From the NCBI GenBank assembly GCA_026552955.1, contig JAPMTS010000039.1, positions 1 to 54,617 of the forward strand: 54,617 nucleotides of DNA, written 5' to 3'. The notes below the pieces were generated by a model that had not been told where the DNA came from, searched no databases, and saw only the letters and a program-made list of their open reading frames with translations. This document shows, piece after piece, positions 43,241 through 52,599 of this stretch. This DNA is from Candidatus Methanoperedens sp. (GTDB lineage Archaea; Halobacteriota; Methanosarcinia; Methanosarcinales; Methanoperedenaceae). Numbering within the stretch: the first letter of the stretch is position 1; each line of letters opens with the position of its first letter. Made by a program: the position numbers and the translations under genes.

Positions 43241-43960
43241 ATGATTAGAAAAGAAATGAATTCAGACAGAAAGGCAGCGATTGTTGTGGGCGTATTATTC
43301 ATAACTGCGACGGTTGCAGGCATTTTAAGTGAGGTTTTTGGACCTAATCTAGATGCTCCAGATTATCTGGCCAATCTTTCAGCGAATGGAAACCAGGTGT
43401 TGATAGGAGCGCTGCTTGTATTTACTATGGCTGTCCTAATTGCCGGTATACCAATTTTTATGTATCCAATCTTAAAAAAGTATAATGAAGCCTTAGCTCT
43501 TGGGTACGTTGTTTTCAGGACTATTGAGGTCGTATTCTTAATTGTTAGTGCAATCAGTCTACTAACACTATTGACATTAAGTCAGGAATTTGTAATAGCA
43601 GGAACTCCGGATGCTTCAAATTTTCAAACATTAGCCACTTTATTATTGGCAGTACGTGAATGGGGGGGAGGTGTGTTTTCAACTATCGTTTTTGGCTTAA
43701 GTGCTCTGATTTTAAACTATGTACTATATCGATCAAAACTCATTCCTCGATGGTTATCAGGCTGGGGTCTTATTGGTGCCATATTGTATTTAGTATCAGG
43801 TTTTTTACCTCTGTTCGGCCATGATCCACGCTCGGCGATCTATCTCCTTATGGAAGCTCCATTAGGGCTGAATGAAATGGTTTTTGCGATATGGCTGATT
43901 GTTAAAGGATTCAATCCTTCAGCAATCGTTTCCGGGTTTGCCAAAGAAGATATAATCTAA
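43241..43960 (+). CDS. DUF4386 family membrane protein (copy A)
   Basis: A 239-residue protein with about six helices. Family features are NSDRKAAIVVGVLFITATVA at the N-terminus, the FMYPILKKYNEALALGYVVFR segment near the middle, LIPRWLSGWGLIGA, and the final MVFAIWLIVKGFNPSA. DUF4386 proteins are common in bacteria and have no known function. The alignment of the shared leader with 25383 places the start at this ATG; earlier ATG (43232) and TTG (43184) codons are in frame. A paralogue lies at 46706. Confidence 0.85.
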   Translation: MIRKEMNSDRKAAIVVGVLFITATVAGILSEVFGPNLDAPDYLANLSANGNQVLIGALLVFTMAVLIAGIPIFMYPILKKYNEALALGYVVFRTIEVVFLIVSAISLLTLLTLSQEFVIAGTPDASNFQTLATLLLAVREWGGGVFSTIVFGLSALILNYVLYRSKLIPRWLSGWGLIGAILYLVSGFLPLFGHDPRSAIYLLMEAPLGLNEMVFAIWLIVKGFNPSAIVSGFAKEDII

Positions 43961-43971
43961 GGAGAGAAAAC

Positions 43972-44634
43972 ATGAATAAAGCAAAACAATTTGGGGAAAC
44001 CGTGGAAGGTTATAACATTCCTGTTTTAAACGAGCGAGAAATTAGAGCATCAGCAGGAATACTATTTGTATTTCTTTTCATATCCTGGATGTTAATAATA
44101 TTTAAAGAGAATTTTATCCTCATAAAATATTTTAATTTGATATTCCTGACAGATTTCATAATACGCGTATTTATTAATCCTAAATTTTCTCCTTCATTAA
44201 TAGTAGGACGTTTGATTGTTAGCAGGCAAAATCCTGAATATGTAGGTGCTGTTCAAAAAAAGTTTGCATGGACGATCGGCTTAGTTTTGGCAACAATCAT
44301 GTTCTTTCTTATGGTTGTAGTGAATTCATATAGCTTCATTACCGGTATTATCTGTCTAATCTGTCTAACATTCTTATTCTTTGAATCTGTGTTTGGTATT
44401 TGTTTAGGATGTATATTTTATCACTGGTTTAATAAAGAGAAAACGCAACATTGTCCTGGTGAAATTTGTGATTTAAAAGCAAGACAGGAGATCCAGAAGA
44501 CATCCTTCTTACAAATCGGTATTGTTATTGGATTTCTCGTGTATGTTTTAGCTACAGCCTACTTATTTAACAATGGATTTAGTGAAAAACCGACTGACTT
44601 ATGGATTATGGTGAAATCTGTTCTTTCAATATAA
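43972..44634 (+). CDS. DUF4395 family membrane protein
   Basis: A 220-residue protein with about five helices. VLNEREIRASAGILFVF near the start, NPEYVGAVQKKFAWTIGLVLA in the middle and the FESVFGICLGCIFYHW helix with CxxC-like GICLGC are DUF4395 hallmarks; CPGEICD follows. The paired cysteines suggest redox or metal involvement, but the family function is not established. In bacteria DUF4395 often lies near thioredoxin-like or sulfur-transfer genes; none is here. It starts 11 nt after the DUF4386 gene. Confidence 0.8.
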   Translation: MNKAKQFGETVEGYNIPVLNEREIRASAGILFVFLFISWMLIIFKENFILIKYFNLIFLTDFIIRVFINPKFSPSLIVGRLIVSRQNPEYVGAVQKKFAWTIGLVLATIMFFLMVVVNSYSFITGIICLICLTFLFFESVFGICLGCIFYHWFNKEKTQHCPGEICDLKARQEIQKTSFLQIGIVIGFLVYVLATAYLFNNGFSEKPTDLWIMVKSVLSI

Positions 44635-44664
44635 ATATTGTATTCTATAAAAGGAAAAATATCT

Positions 44665-45675
44665 ATGAAAGCGAGTGTATACACAAAATACGGACCTCCC
44701 GATGTTCTTGAATTAAAAGAGGTAGAAAAACCAGTTCCAAAAGATAATGAAGTACTGATAAAAGTACATGCGACATCTGTAAATTTCGGGGATCTTTTGG
44801 CTCGAAATTTTAAAGATATCTCCCCTGGAAAATTCAGTATGCCTTTGCTCTTCTGGTTTTTCGCGAAAATGTATTTTGGTTTTACAAAACCAAAGATAAC
44901 AATACTGGGCAGTGAGTTTGCGGGGCAAATTGAATCAACTGGCAAAGATGTAAACTTGTTTAAGAAAGGCGACCAGGTTTTTGGATATCTCGGTCAAAAC
45001 ATGGGTGCTTACGCCGAGTATCTATGTATGCCTGAAAACGGGTGTGTGGCTATAATACCCGCCAATATGACCTATGAGGAAGCCGCTATCGTTCCTTATG
45101 GGGCAATAATGGCATTGAATTTGCTCAGAAAAGTAAATATCCAGCCAGGGCAAAAAGTCTTGGTCAATGGAGCCAGCGGCGGGATAGGTTCAGCCGCGGT
45201 CCAGATAGCAAAATATTTTGGGGCAGAAGTGACCGGGGTGTGCAGTACTACGAGATTAGAATATGTGAAATCTCTGGGAGCCGATAAGGTAATTGATTAC
45301 ACTAAAGAAGATTTTACCCAAAGCGGTGAGACCTATGATCTTATTTTTGACATATTAGGCAAGAGTTCGTTTTCAGGCTGTAAAAGCTCACTAAAACAAA
45401 ACGGACGCTATCTTTTAGCCAGCTTTAAGATGAAACAGCTTTTTCAAATGCTCTGGACGAAAATGGCAGGCAACAAGAGAGTAATATGTGCGTTGGCGAG
45501 CGATAACCAAGAAGATCTGATCTTCATCAAAGAGCTTATTGAGGAGGGAAAGATAAAATCAGTCATTGATAGGCGCTATTCTTTGGAACAGACTGCTGAA
45601 GCTCATAGATATATCGAAAAAGGGCACAAAAAGGCAAGTGTCGTCATAACCGTGGAGCACAACAATAGAATATAA
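44665..45675 (+). CDS. Quinone-oxidoreductase-like MDR protein (copy 1)
   Basis: A 336-residue zinc-independent medium-chain dehydrogenase/reductase. The N-terminal [18 protein letters not shown] and the [15 protein letters not shown] segment form the catalytic domain. The NAD(P)-binding motif [19 protein letters not shown] (about residue 150-168) is intact, and the C-terminal [15 protein letters not shown] is typical. Such enzymes reduce quinones or enals with NAD(P)H. I chose ATG 44665, with AAGGA 9 nt upstream, over an in-frame TTG at 44638. Three paralogues follow within 8 kb. Confidence 0.92.
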   Translation: MKASVYTKYGPPDVLELKEVEKPVPKDNEVLIKVHATSVNFGDLLARNFKDISPGKFSMPLLFWFFAKMYFGFTKPKITILGSEFAGQIESTGKDVNLFKKGDQVFGYLGQNMGAYAEYLCMPENGCVAIIPANMTYEEAAIVPYGAIMALNLLRKVNIQPGQKVLVNGASGGIGSAAVQIAKYFGAEVTGVCSTTRLEYVKSLGADKVIDYTKEDFTQSGETYDLIFDILGKSSFSGCKSSLKQNGRYLLASFKMKQLFQMLWTKMAGNKRVICALASDNQEDLIFIKELIEEGKIKSVIDRRYSLEQTAEAHRYIEKGHKKASVVITVEHNNRI

Positions 45676-45693
45676 TAATTTAGGGGGAACACA

Positions 45694-46245
45694 ATGAAAT
45701 CTAATGAAGAAGCAATTGGAACAACAGGTAAAAGAATTATTTACGAAGAGAAAGCGCCTTTTAACAGAACGATTAAGTTTCTAATGGTATTGATATTATC
45801 AATAGTTGCTGTACCGGTCATTAGTGCTTTCTTTGGGGATTATTTTGGCATTGAAAAAGAGCTTTTTGAAGGGCAATTGATTCTGATCCCTGCAGTTATG
45901 ATTCTGTGCTTAGCTGTATGGGGATTCTTCAACATGAAATTCAGGATCACAGAGGAAAGCGTGGAGGCTGTGATGCCGCCTTTTTCTTATCACGTACTAT
46001 TATCTGAAATCAAGGAAATAAATACAACAGATATACCGTGGTATACTAACTGGGGACTCCGCATAAGGGGCAGGAAGCTTTCTTTTGTCAGCATGCACAA
46101 AAAAGCTGTAAAGATCGAAAAAGAAAATGGTTTTTTCAGGGCGCTTGTACTTACTGCCAGAGATCCTGATGAATTTGTCAGTAAGGTAAAGAAAACTCTG
46201 TTAAATAAAACGATTGCGCAGGGCGGTAAAGGAGATATGAAATGA
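45694..46245 (+). CDS. Two-helix membrane protein with PH-like cytoplasmic part, unknown
   Basis: A 183-residue protein. A short N-terminus (EEAIGTTGKRIIYEEKAPF) leads to two helices (about 27-47 and 60-80), after which FRITEESVEAVMPPFSYHVL and WGLRIRGRKLSFVSM with a final ARDPDEFVSKVKKTL look like a PH-like or bPH2 beta domain. Function unknown. A nearly identical but truncated copy lies at 30004-30294. GGGGGAAC precedes the ATG and the stop overlaps the next gene's ATG. Confidence 0.65.
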   Translation: MKSNEEAIGTTGKRIIYEEKAPFNRTIKFLMVLILSIVAVPVISAFFGDYFGIEKELFEGQLILIPAVMILCLAVWGFFNMKFRITEESVEAVMPPFSYHVLLSEIKEINTTDIPWYTNWGLRIRGRKLSFVSMHKKAVKIEKENGFFRALVLTARDPDEFVSKVKKTLLNKTIAQGGKGDMK

Positions 46246-46688
46246 ATTCAAACAAAATAACCACCGAATTGGAAGACATGAAAATAAGTGTAAAGATGAA
46301 GCTATCAGCGCTATGGGCAGCCGTAATGTTCTGTTTTATATATGGGGATATTTTTTCATTTCATAGTCCGGGAGTAATTGCGGAGATTATGGCGGGAAAA
46401 ATGGGACCATTTCCAGTGTCACAAGGATTGTTGTTGGGATTCTCATTATTCATGGCAGTTCCGGGTGTTATGGTTTTTCTGTCCCTGGCATTGAAGCCTA
46501 AAGTGAATCGCTGGACAAATATTATCCTGGGTGTATTCTATATAATTACCAATTCCGTATCAGCTTTTACGGACTCTAGGGCTTACTTCATAGTTTTGGG
46601 TGTTATAGAAGAAGCGCTTCTCGCACTGATTGTCTGGTATGCATGGAAATGGCCTAAACAAGAAAGTTTCGTCAACAATATAATTTAA
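46242..46688 (+). CDS. DUF6326-type membrane protein
   Basis: A 148-residue protein with four helices. MKISVKMKLSALWAAVMFCF and IYGDIFSFHSPGVIAEIMAG near the N-terminus and LGVIEEALLALIVWYAWKWP at the end match the small DUF6326 membrane family as I know it, function unknown. The ATG overlaps the previous stop by 4 nt, so expression is coupled to the PH-like protein. Confidence 0.65.
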   Translation: MNSNKITTELEDMKISVKMKLSALWAAVMFCFIYGDIFSFHSPGVIAEIMAGKMGPFPVSQGLLLGFSLFMAVPGVMVFLSLALKPKVNRWTNIILGVFYIITNSVSAFTDSRAYFIVLGVIEEALLALIVWYAWKWPKQESFVNNII

Positions 46689-46705
46689 TAAATTAGAGGA
46701 ATAAA

Positions 46706-47422
46706 ATGACAAACGAAATGAGTTCAGAAAGAAAAACAGCGATAATTGTGGGAGTACTTTATATTATTGGAACGGTGTCCGGCATAATATGGAAGGTTTT
46801 GGCAGGATTAATTCCAAACGATCTGAATTTACTTACTAAAATTACTGCTAATGAAAGTCAAATTACTATAGGGGCCTTCTCATTGTTGATTATGGGTCTG
46901 GCACTTGCTATGGTTCCGGTTATGATGTTTCCAATCTTAAGAAAATATAATGAAGTCTTAGCAGTTGGGTATGTTGTGTTCCGGGGGGCGCTCGAAACGG
47001 TTACCACTATTGCTGCAGTGGTTGGGTGGATATTCCTAACAATATTAGGACACCACTATATTGCAGGTGCTCCGGATGCTTCCTATATTCAAACTTTGGG
47101 CGCTTTGACGCTGGAAGGGAATACTTCGCTTGGAATTATTTCGCAATTCGTTTTCCCTCTGGGTGCTTTGATGTTCTACTGGGTATTGTATCAAGCCAAA
47201 CTCATTCCTCGATGGATATCCGGCTGGGGACTCATTTCAGCAATATTGGTGTTAGTCTTTGCCTTCTTAAATTTGTTCGGTATTGTTGCAGTCAAGGACG
47301 TTTTTGACAGTTCGATATTCCTCCAAGAAATGGTTATGGCCGTATGGCTGATCGTGAAAGGATTTAATCCTGATACAATCGCCTCGGTGTCGTTAAAAAC
47401 CGATACAAACGAGGTAAAATGA
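46706..47422 (+). CDS. DUF4386 family membrane protein (copy B)
   Basis: A 238-residue paralogue of the protein at 43241: same start (SSERKTAIIVGVLYIIGTVS), MFPILRKYNEVLAVGYVVFRG, LIPRWISGWGLISA and a closing MVMAVWLIVKGFNPDT. About six helices. It is preceded by TAGAGGAATAAA. The pair indicates duplication inside this region. Function is unknown. Confidence 0.85.
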   Translation: MTNEMSSERKTAIIVGVLYIIGTVSGIIWKVLAGLIPNDLNLLTKITANESQITIGAFSLLIMGLALAMVPVMMFPILRKYNEVLAVGYVVFRGALETVTTIAAVVGWIFLTILGHHYIAGAPDASYIQTLGALTLEGNTSLGIISQFVFPLGALMFYWVLYQAKLIPRWISGWGLISAILVLVFAFLNLFGIVAVKDVFDSSIFLQEMVMAVWLIVKGFNPDTIASVSLKTDTNEVK

Positions 47423-47452
47423 TAAAATCAAAATGAAATTGGAGGAATAATC

Positions 47453-48439
47453 ATGAAAGCAATTGTACACACAAAATACGGACCACCGGATGAACTTCAG
47501 CTTAAAGAGGTGGAAAAACCTATCCCTAAAGACAATGAAGTACTGATAAAAATATATGCAACAACAGTAACAACTACGGACTGCAACGTCCGTAACTTCA
47601 CATTTGTACCTGGATCGTTTAGATTTCCGGCAAGGATGATATTTGGTTTCAGAAAACCAAGAATAAATATCCTCGGTGTTGATTTTGCAGGGGAAATTGA
47701 AGCAATCGGTAAAGATGTGAAGCAATTTAAAGAAGGTGACCAGGTTTTTGGATCATCCGGAAGCAAATTAGGTGGCCATGCCGAGTACAAATGTATGCCC
47801 GAAGACGGTGTTTTGGCAATAAAACCGGCTAATATGACCTATGAGGAAGCTGCAGCCATTCCTTTAGCAGGGAATACTGCACTTTTTTTTATAAGAGACC
47901 TGGGGAAAGTCCAGGCCGGACAAAAAATACTGATCCATGGCGCTTCCGGAGCTATCGGTACTTATGCAGTTCAACTTGCCAGGTACTATGGAGCAGAAGT
48001 TACCGGGGTCTGCAGCGCCACGAATGCAGAAATGGTGAAATCACAAGGCGCGGATAATGTAATTGATTATACTAAAGAGGATTTCACCAAAAGTGGTGAG
48101 ACTTATGATGTTATTTTTGATGTAGTAGGCAAGATTACGTTCTCACAATGTAAAAGTTCGTTAAAACAAAATGGAATTTATCTTGAAAATCTGCTCCAGC
48201 TGCAGGATATTCCAAAAATAATTTGGACATCAATTATCGGCGGTAAGAAAATTAAGGGAGGGGTATCAACCGAAAATGTTGAAAATCTAAATTTCTTCTT
48301 AGAACTTATTAAATCGGGAAAGTTAAAACCGGTTATAGATAGAAGCTATCCGCTGGAACAGACGGCGGAAGCATTCAGGTATGTCGAAAAAGGACACAAG
48401 AAGGGAACTGTAGTAATAACTGTGGGGCATAATGAATAA
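47453..48439 (+). CDS. Quinone-oxidoreductase-like MDR protein (copy 2)
   Basis: A 328-residue paralogue of copy 1, with [20 protein letters not shown] at the start, [19 protein letters not shown], nucleotide-binding [19 protein letters not shown] and GVCSATNAEMVKSQGADN. The catalytic zinc ligands of alcohol dehydrogenases are absent. TTGGAGGAATAATC is a strong ribosome site before the ATG. Its last 8 nt overlap the start of the next methyltransferase gene, implying joint translation. Confidence 0.92.
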   Translation: MKAIVHTKYGPPDELQLKEVEKPIPKDNEVLIKIYATTVTTTDCNVRNFTFVPGSFRFPARMIFGFRKPRINILGVDFAGEIEAIGKDVKQFKEGDQVFGSSGSKLGGHAEYKCMPEDGVLAIKPANMTYEEAAAIPLAGNTALFFIRDLGKVQAGQKILIHGASGAIGTYAVQLARYYGAEVTGVCSATNAEMVKSQGADNVIDYTKEDFTKSGETYDVIFDVVGKITFSQCKSSLKQNGIYLENLLQLQDIPKIIWTSIIGGKKIKGGVSTENVENLNFFLELIKSGKLKPVIDRSYPLEQTAEAFRYVEKGHKKGTVVITVGHNE

Positions 48440-49049
48440 ATCAGAAAAGTTCTGGGACAGGATGGCGAAGTATTTAGATCGAGTGGAAAAACAAGATGAA
48501 CCTACTAATTTTAGGATTATTGAAAAAACCAAACAACATCTAAAAATTAGCTATACTGTTTTAGATTATGGATGTGGAACCGGAACAGCAGCCATTGAAA
48601 TTGCGAGCAGTGTAAAATCAGTCCATGGTATTGATATCTCATCCAAAATGATTGAAGCTGCGAAAAGAAAAACCGTAGAACGTAAAGTTAATACCATAGA
48701 TTTCGCACAAGCAACAATATTTGATGAAAAATTAAAACCAGGATCATTTGATGTGATCTTATGTTTCCACCTGCTTCATTTAGTGGAAGATATACCAAAG
48801 GTCATGCAAAGGATAAACGAATTATTGAAACCGGGTGGATTGATAATTTCTGCAACACCGTGTATTAAAGGGACATTTCTAGGAGTTCTGTTATTGCTTG
48901 TGAGCAAAATCGGACTAATTCCTCAGATCACCTCATTTAAGGTATCTGAATTAGAAGATTTAATGATTGATGGAAATTTTGAGATTATTGAAACTGAATG
49001 TTTGAATAAAAGTGGACAACAATATTTCATTGTAGCAAAGAAAAAATAG
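48432..49049 (+). CDS. Class I SAM-dependent methyltransferase
   Basis: A 205-residue methyltransferase. SAM motif [16 protein letters not shown] at about residue 38, [37 protein letters not shown] and [14 protein letters not shown] are clear. The first residues ([13 protein letters not shown]) are typical of bacterial small-molecule methyltransferases. It starts inside the 3' end of MDR copy 2 and is followed by copy 3, so an enzyme pair acting on one small molecule is plausible. The substrate is unknown. Confidence 0.87.
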   Translation: MNKSEKFWDRMAKYLDRVEKQDEPTNFRIIEKTKQHLKISYTVLDYGCGTGTAAIEIASSVKSVHGIDISSKMIEAAKRKTVERKVNTIDFAQATIFDEKLKPGSFDVILCFHLLHLVEDIPKVMQRINELLKPGGLIISATPCIKGTFLGVLLLLVSKIGLIPQITSFKVSELEDLMIDGNFEIIETECLNKSGQQYFIVAKKK

Positions 49050-49090
49050 AGAACATAATAACAAAACCATATAAAATTGGGGGAATACTT

Positions 49091-50037
49091 ATGAAAGCAA
49101 TTATATGTACAAAATACGGACCGCCGGAAGTTCTTCAACTCAAAGAGGTTGAAAAACCTGCTCCCAGGGACAATGAAGTGCTGATAAAAGTGTATACAAC
49201 AACAGTAACCAGGGGAGACTCCAGAATGCGAAGCTTCACAGTTCCAATATTAATGTGGCTCCCGGCCAGAATATATCTGGGTATCAGAAAACCCAAAAGA
49301 GCTATCCTCGGAATGTCGCTGGCCGGGGAAATAGAATCCGCAGGAAAAAACGTAACAAAATTCAAGAAAGGGGATGTTGTTTTTGCATCTACCTTCGGGG
49401 AAAATTTCGGCGGATATGCTGAATATAAATGCATGCCAGAAAATGGAATGGTATTTATAAAACCCTCTAATGTGTCCTTTGAAGAAGCCGCTTCAATCCC
49501 AGGAGGTAGTAATATGGCATTGAGATTTCTTAGAAAAGGGAATGCCAAAAAAGGACAGAAAGTGCTTATTTATGGTGCTTCTGGAGCGGTCGGTACTTAT
49601 GCAGTACAGCTTGCCAGGTATTTTGGGGCAGAAGTCACCGGAGTATGCAGTACCACGAATTTAGAATTGGTGAAATCTCTGGGAGCAGATAAGGTAATTG
49701 ATTACACAAAAGAGGATTTTACCAAAATGGTGAGACCTATGATGTTATTTTTGATGCAGTAAGTAAAACAACCTCCCGGCAAGTAAAAAAATCACTTAAA
49801 AATAATGGAATCTATCTTAATGTTCATGATTCATCTGACCATGATGGTGAAAAAACTGAAGAGTATCTATTCATCAACGAGCTTATTGAGGCAGGGAAGA
49901 TAAAACCGGTTATCGATAGAATTTATCCGCTGGAGCAAATGGTCGAAGCTCACCGGTATGTGGACAAAGGACACAAAAAAGGAAATGTGGTAATAACTGT
50001 GGAACACAACAATAAAAAAGAGAAATTTAATGAATAA
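49091..50037 (+). pseudogene. Quinone-oxidoreductase-like MDR gene (copy 3), frameshifted
   Basis: The first frame (49091-49762) gives a normal MDR N-terminal half, [20 protein letters not shown] and [19 protein letters not shown], then breaks after [10 protein letters not shown]. Paralogues read ACCAAAAGTGGTGAG there, while this copy has ACCAAAATGGTGAG, one base fewer. Beyond it the next frame continues as [15 protein letters not shown] and ends [19 protein letters not shown] at a TAA at 50035-50037. With that base restored the protein would be about 315 residues. It may be a true loss or an assembly error. Confidence 0.8.
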
Positions 50038-50082
50038 AAAGTTAATGCAAAGATGCGGAAGGAGTAAAATTGTGATCGCAAA

Positions 50083-51189
50083 ATGGCAGGTACTGGAATG
50101 AAGAGCATAGTGGAACATGATGGCAAGTTCACCAAGAGTGTCTTCATAATGTCTATCCTCTTTGGAATACTTTTTGTTGGGCTTCTGATTTTTTCACCCG
50201 TTTCATTGCTTTACATCATGGTGTCTATAAAGGGTTCAGATAATCACATTGGGGTTCAATCCTCACGAGCTGATAATTATGTTCCTGAAAGATCACTTCC
50301 CTATCCTTTCCCGGGTGCAAATACAAATCAAAAGAACTACACAAATTCCATTGGCATGGACTTCCTGCTGATCCCGGCAGGCGAATTCGATATGGGCTCG
50401 CCATCTGATGAATGGGATAGGTTCGGTCGTGAAGGTCCTATCCATAAAGTGAATATCTCCTATGGATTCTACCTGGGCAAATATGAAGTTACACAGAAGC
50501 AGTGGCATGAGGTCATGGGAGACGATCCTTCTTTATTCAAGAGTGACGACCGACCTGTTGAGAGTGTTTCATGGAATCAAGTTCAGGAATTTATCAACAA
50601 GCTAAATGCAAAAGAAGGTACGGACAGGTATCGCCTGCCTTCAGAAGCAGAATGGGAATATGCGGCGCGTGCTGGAACCACGACTCCCTATTCATTTGGT
50701 GAATGGAAATTAATAATGGGGGAGAAAGGTCTGGTACTCTCATGCATTTCCTGCTCACCCCAATCATTTGGTGAAAGGGGGTTAATAGCTGAGGAAGGTG
50801 AGTTTGTTAATATAGAAACCACATTGGAGAAAATAAGAAGAGCTAATGAATTAATGCTTGATGGGTATGCGTGGCATAAAGGCAACTCAGGTGATGAAAC
50901 ACAACCTTTCGGTCAAAAGAAGCCAAATCCGTGGGGCCTGTACGACATGCACGGAAATGTCTGGGAATGGGTACAGGATTCATATCATAGTGATTACAAA
51001 ATTACTCCAACTGATGGAAGTAGCTGGGAAGGTGGAGATGGCTGGTTATGGGACGTTTTTGGCTCGAAACGGGTCTTTCGGGGTGGTAGCTGGTATGGCG
51101 CTAATTGCTGTAGATCAGCGCTTCGCAATTACCGCTCACCTGATGAACGCAACCAAGCTCTGGGTTTTCGTCTTCTGAGGGCTCAATAG
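50083..51189 (+). CDS. Membrane-anchored FGE-sulfatase (SUMF1-like) domain protein with an insertion
   Basis: A 368-residue protein. One helix (about 20-47) anchors it, and a formylglycine-generating-enzyme-like domain follows from about residue 87: FLLIPAGEFDMGSPSDEW, KYEVTQKQWHEVMG, YRLPSEAEWEYAARAG, DMHGNVWEWVQD and FRGGSWYGANCCRSALRNY with GFRLLRAQ at the end. An extra stretch of about 54 residues (207-260) with SCISC interrupts the domain where most members run directly from YSFG to the DGYAW loop. The true FGE catalytic Cys pair cannot be assigned, and no sulfatase is in the window. An alternative ATG lies at 50098. Confidence 0.85.
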   Translation: MAGTGMKSIVEHDGKFTKSVFIMSILFGILFVGLLIFSPVSLLYIMVSIKGSDNHIGVQSSRADNYVPERSLPYPFPGANTNQKNYTNSIGMDFLLIPAGEFDMGSPSDEWDRFGREGPIHKVNISYGFYLGKYEVTQKQWHEVMGDDPSLFKSDDRPVESVSWNQVQEFINKLNAKEGTDRYRLPSEAEWEYAARAGTTTPYSFGEWKLIMGEKGLVLSCISCSPQSFGERGLIAEEGEFVNIETTLEKIRRANELMLDGYAWHKGNSGDETQPFGQKKPNPWGLYDMHGNVWEWVQDSYHSDYKITPTDGSSWEGGDGWLWDVFGSKRVFRGGSWYGANCCRSALRNYRSPDERNQALGFRLLRAQ

Positions 51190-51254
51190 CTTGATTTGTC
51201 AACTTAGGGGAGTTACTGAAAAAAGGATGGAAAGTCTTACAGGAGGATACAAAA

Positions 51255-52205
51255 ATGAAAGCGATTGTATGCACAAAATACGGGCCACCGAAAGTTCTTC
51301 AGCTCAAAGAGGTGGAAAAACCCACACCGAAGGACAATGAAGTGCTGGTAAAAATTCATGCTGCAGCAGTAACAGTCTCGGATTGTCTCGTTCGAAGCGG
51401 TAAAGTAAATCTCTTGCTATGGCTCCCCATGCGAATATTCGTTGGTTTCAGAAGACCAAGAAAACCTATACTGGGGCTTGAGTTAGCCGGAGAAATTGAA
51501 GCAATAGGCAAAGATGTAAAACGATTTAAGAAAGGCGACCAGGTTTATGCATTTACTGGTAAGCGTTTTGGCGCATATGCTGAGTATACCTGTCTGCCTG
51601 AAGACGGATCGTGTATGCCTGCTGACTGTATTATAGAATTGAAACCGTCCAAGGTGACCTATGAGGAAGCCGCAGCTGTTCCTTCCAGGGGAACTTTAGC
51701 ATTGTATTTTCTTAGAAAAGGAAATATCCGCAAAGGTCAAAAAGTTCTTATCTATGGAGCTTCCGGAGGGATAGGTACTTTTGCGTTACAGCTTGCCAGG
51801 TACTTTGGGGCAAAAGTTACCGGGGTATGCAGTACCACAAATTTAGAATTAGTGAAATCTCTGGGAGCAGATAAGGTAATTGATTACACAAAAGAGGATT
51901 TTACAAATTGTGGGGAATCTTATGATCTTATTTTTGATGCCGTTGGAAAAAGATATTGCTCAAAACTTCAGTGCAAAAAAGCGCTAACTTCGAACGGAAA
52001 ATACATATCAGTCGATGATGAAACACCAAAGTTATATCTTGAAGATTTAATTTTGCTTAAAGAGCTTATTGAAGCGGGAAAGATAAAATCGGTCATAGAC
52101 AGATGCTATCCGCTGGAGCAAATTGTCGAAGCTCACCGGTATGTGGACAAAGGCCACAAAAAAGGAAATGTAGTGATAATCGTGGGACACAACAATAAAA
52201 TTTAA
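51255..52205 (+). CDS. Quinone-oxidoreductase-like MDR protein (copy 4)
   Basis: A 316-residue paralogue with [39 protein letters not shown], cofactor loop [19 protein letters not shown] and [19 protein letters not shown]. It has a short insertion ([17 protein letters not shown]) near residue 115 not seen in the other copies. An 80-nt stretch (51825-51904) differs from copy 3 (49643-49722) at only two positions. ACAGGAGGATAC precedes the ATG. Confidence 0.92.
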   Translation: MKAIVCTKYGPPKVLQLKEVEKPTPKDNEVLVKIHAAAVTVSDCLVRSGKVNLLLWLPMRIFVGFRRPRKPILGLELAGEIEAIGKDVKRFKKGDQVYAFTGKRFGAYAEYTCLPEDGSCMPADCIIELKPSKVTYEEAAAVPSRGTLALYFLRKGNIRKGQKVLIYGASGGIGTFALQLARYFGAKVTGVCSTTNLELVKSLGADKVIDYTKEDFTNCGESYDLIFDAVGKRYCSKLQCKKALTSNGKYISVDDETPKLYLEDLILLKELIEAGKIKSVIDRCYPLEQIVEAHRYVDKGHKKGNVVIIVGHNNKI

Positions 52206-52240
52206 TAAATTAAAGAGTCAGTAGTAGAATATAATTATAG

Positions 52241-52423
52241 TTAAGAACCTAATCTATGATACTCATTGTATGTCCACTTTGCCCTTTCTTCTTCAGTCGC
52301 ACCCCAGTGCATATGATAGGGACGGACGAAAAAGGCATATACGATGATGACAAGCACGATCAAGGCAATTGATACGAAAGTTACGTATTTCAAACCTGAA
52401 GAAACAAAAAACCCATTATTCAT
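52241..52423 (-). pseudogene. N-terminal fragment of an SRPBCC-type membrane-anchored protein
   Basis: A 60-residue ORF with one helix (about 12-32) followed by RPYHMHWGATEEERAKW. The sequence WHxxWGATxEE directly after an N-terminal helix is the usual start of a family of membrane-anchored SRPBCC proteins of about 170 residues. Here the frame stops after HRLGS and no SRPBCC domain follows on the minus strand, which instead runs into the convergent MDR copy 4. It looks like a truncated remnant, although a small membrane protein cannot be excluded. Confidence 0.5.
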
Positions 52424-52557
52424 AGATCTATTTTTGGGAGATGCGTTACTTCTGTATATTTGTTTCGCAGGTTCTTCAATTGTATAAGTTTCCTTATTTT
52501 ATCGTTCTGATGTTGAAAAACAACGCATGCGAAAAGTATATTTAGTATAGTTCACTA

Positions 52558-52577
52558 AGTTCAGTATATACTGAACT
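52558..52577. promoter_or_regulatory. Perfect 20-bp palindrome upstream of the GbsR/MarR-type gene
   Basis: AGTTCAGTAT and ATACTGAACT form an uninterrupted dyad 22 nt before the start codon at 52600. A further half-site AGTTCA lies at 52549-52554 and GAACTAACT continues to its right. It overlaps the region where the transcription start is expected, so it fits a self-repressing operator for the dimeric regulator encoded next to it. Confidence 0.65.
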
Positions 52578-52599
52578 AACTAAACTTTAGGTAATTCAA

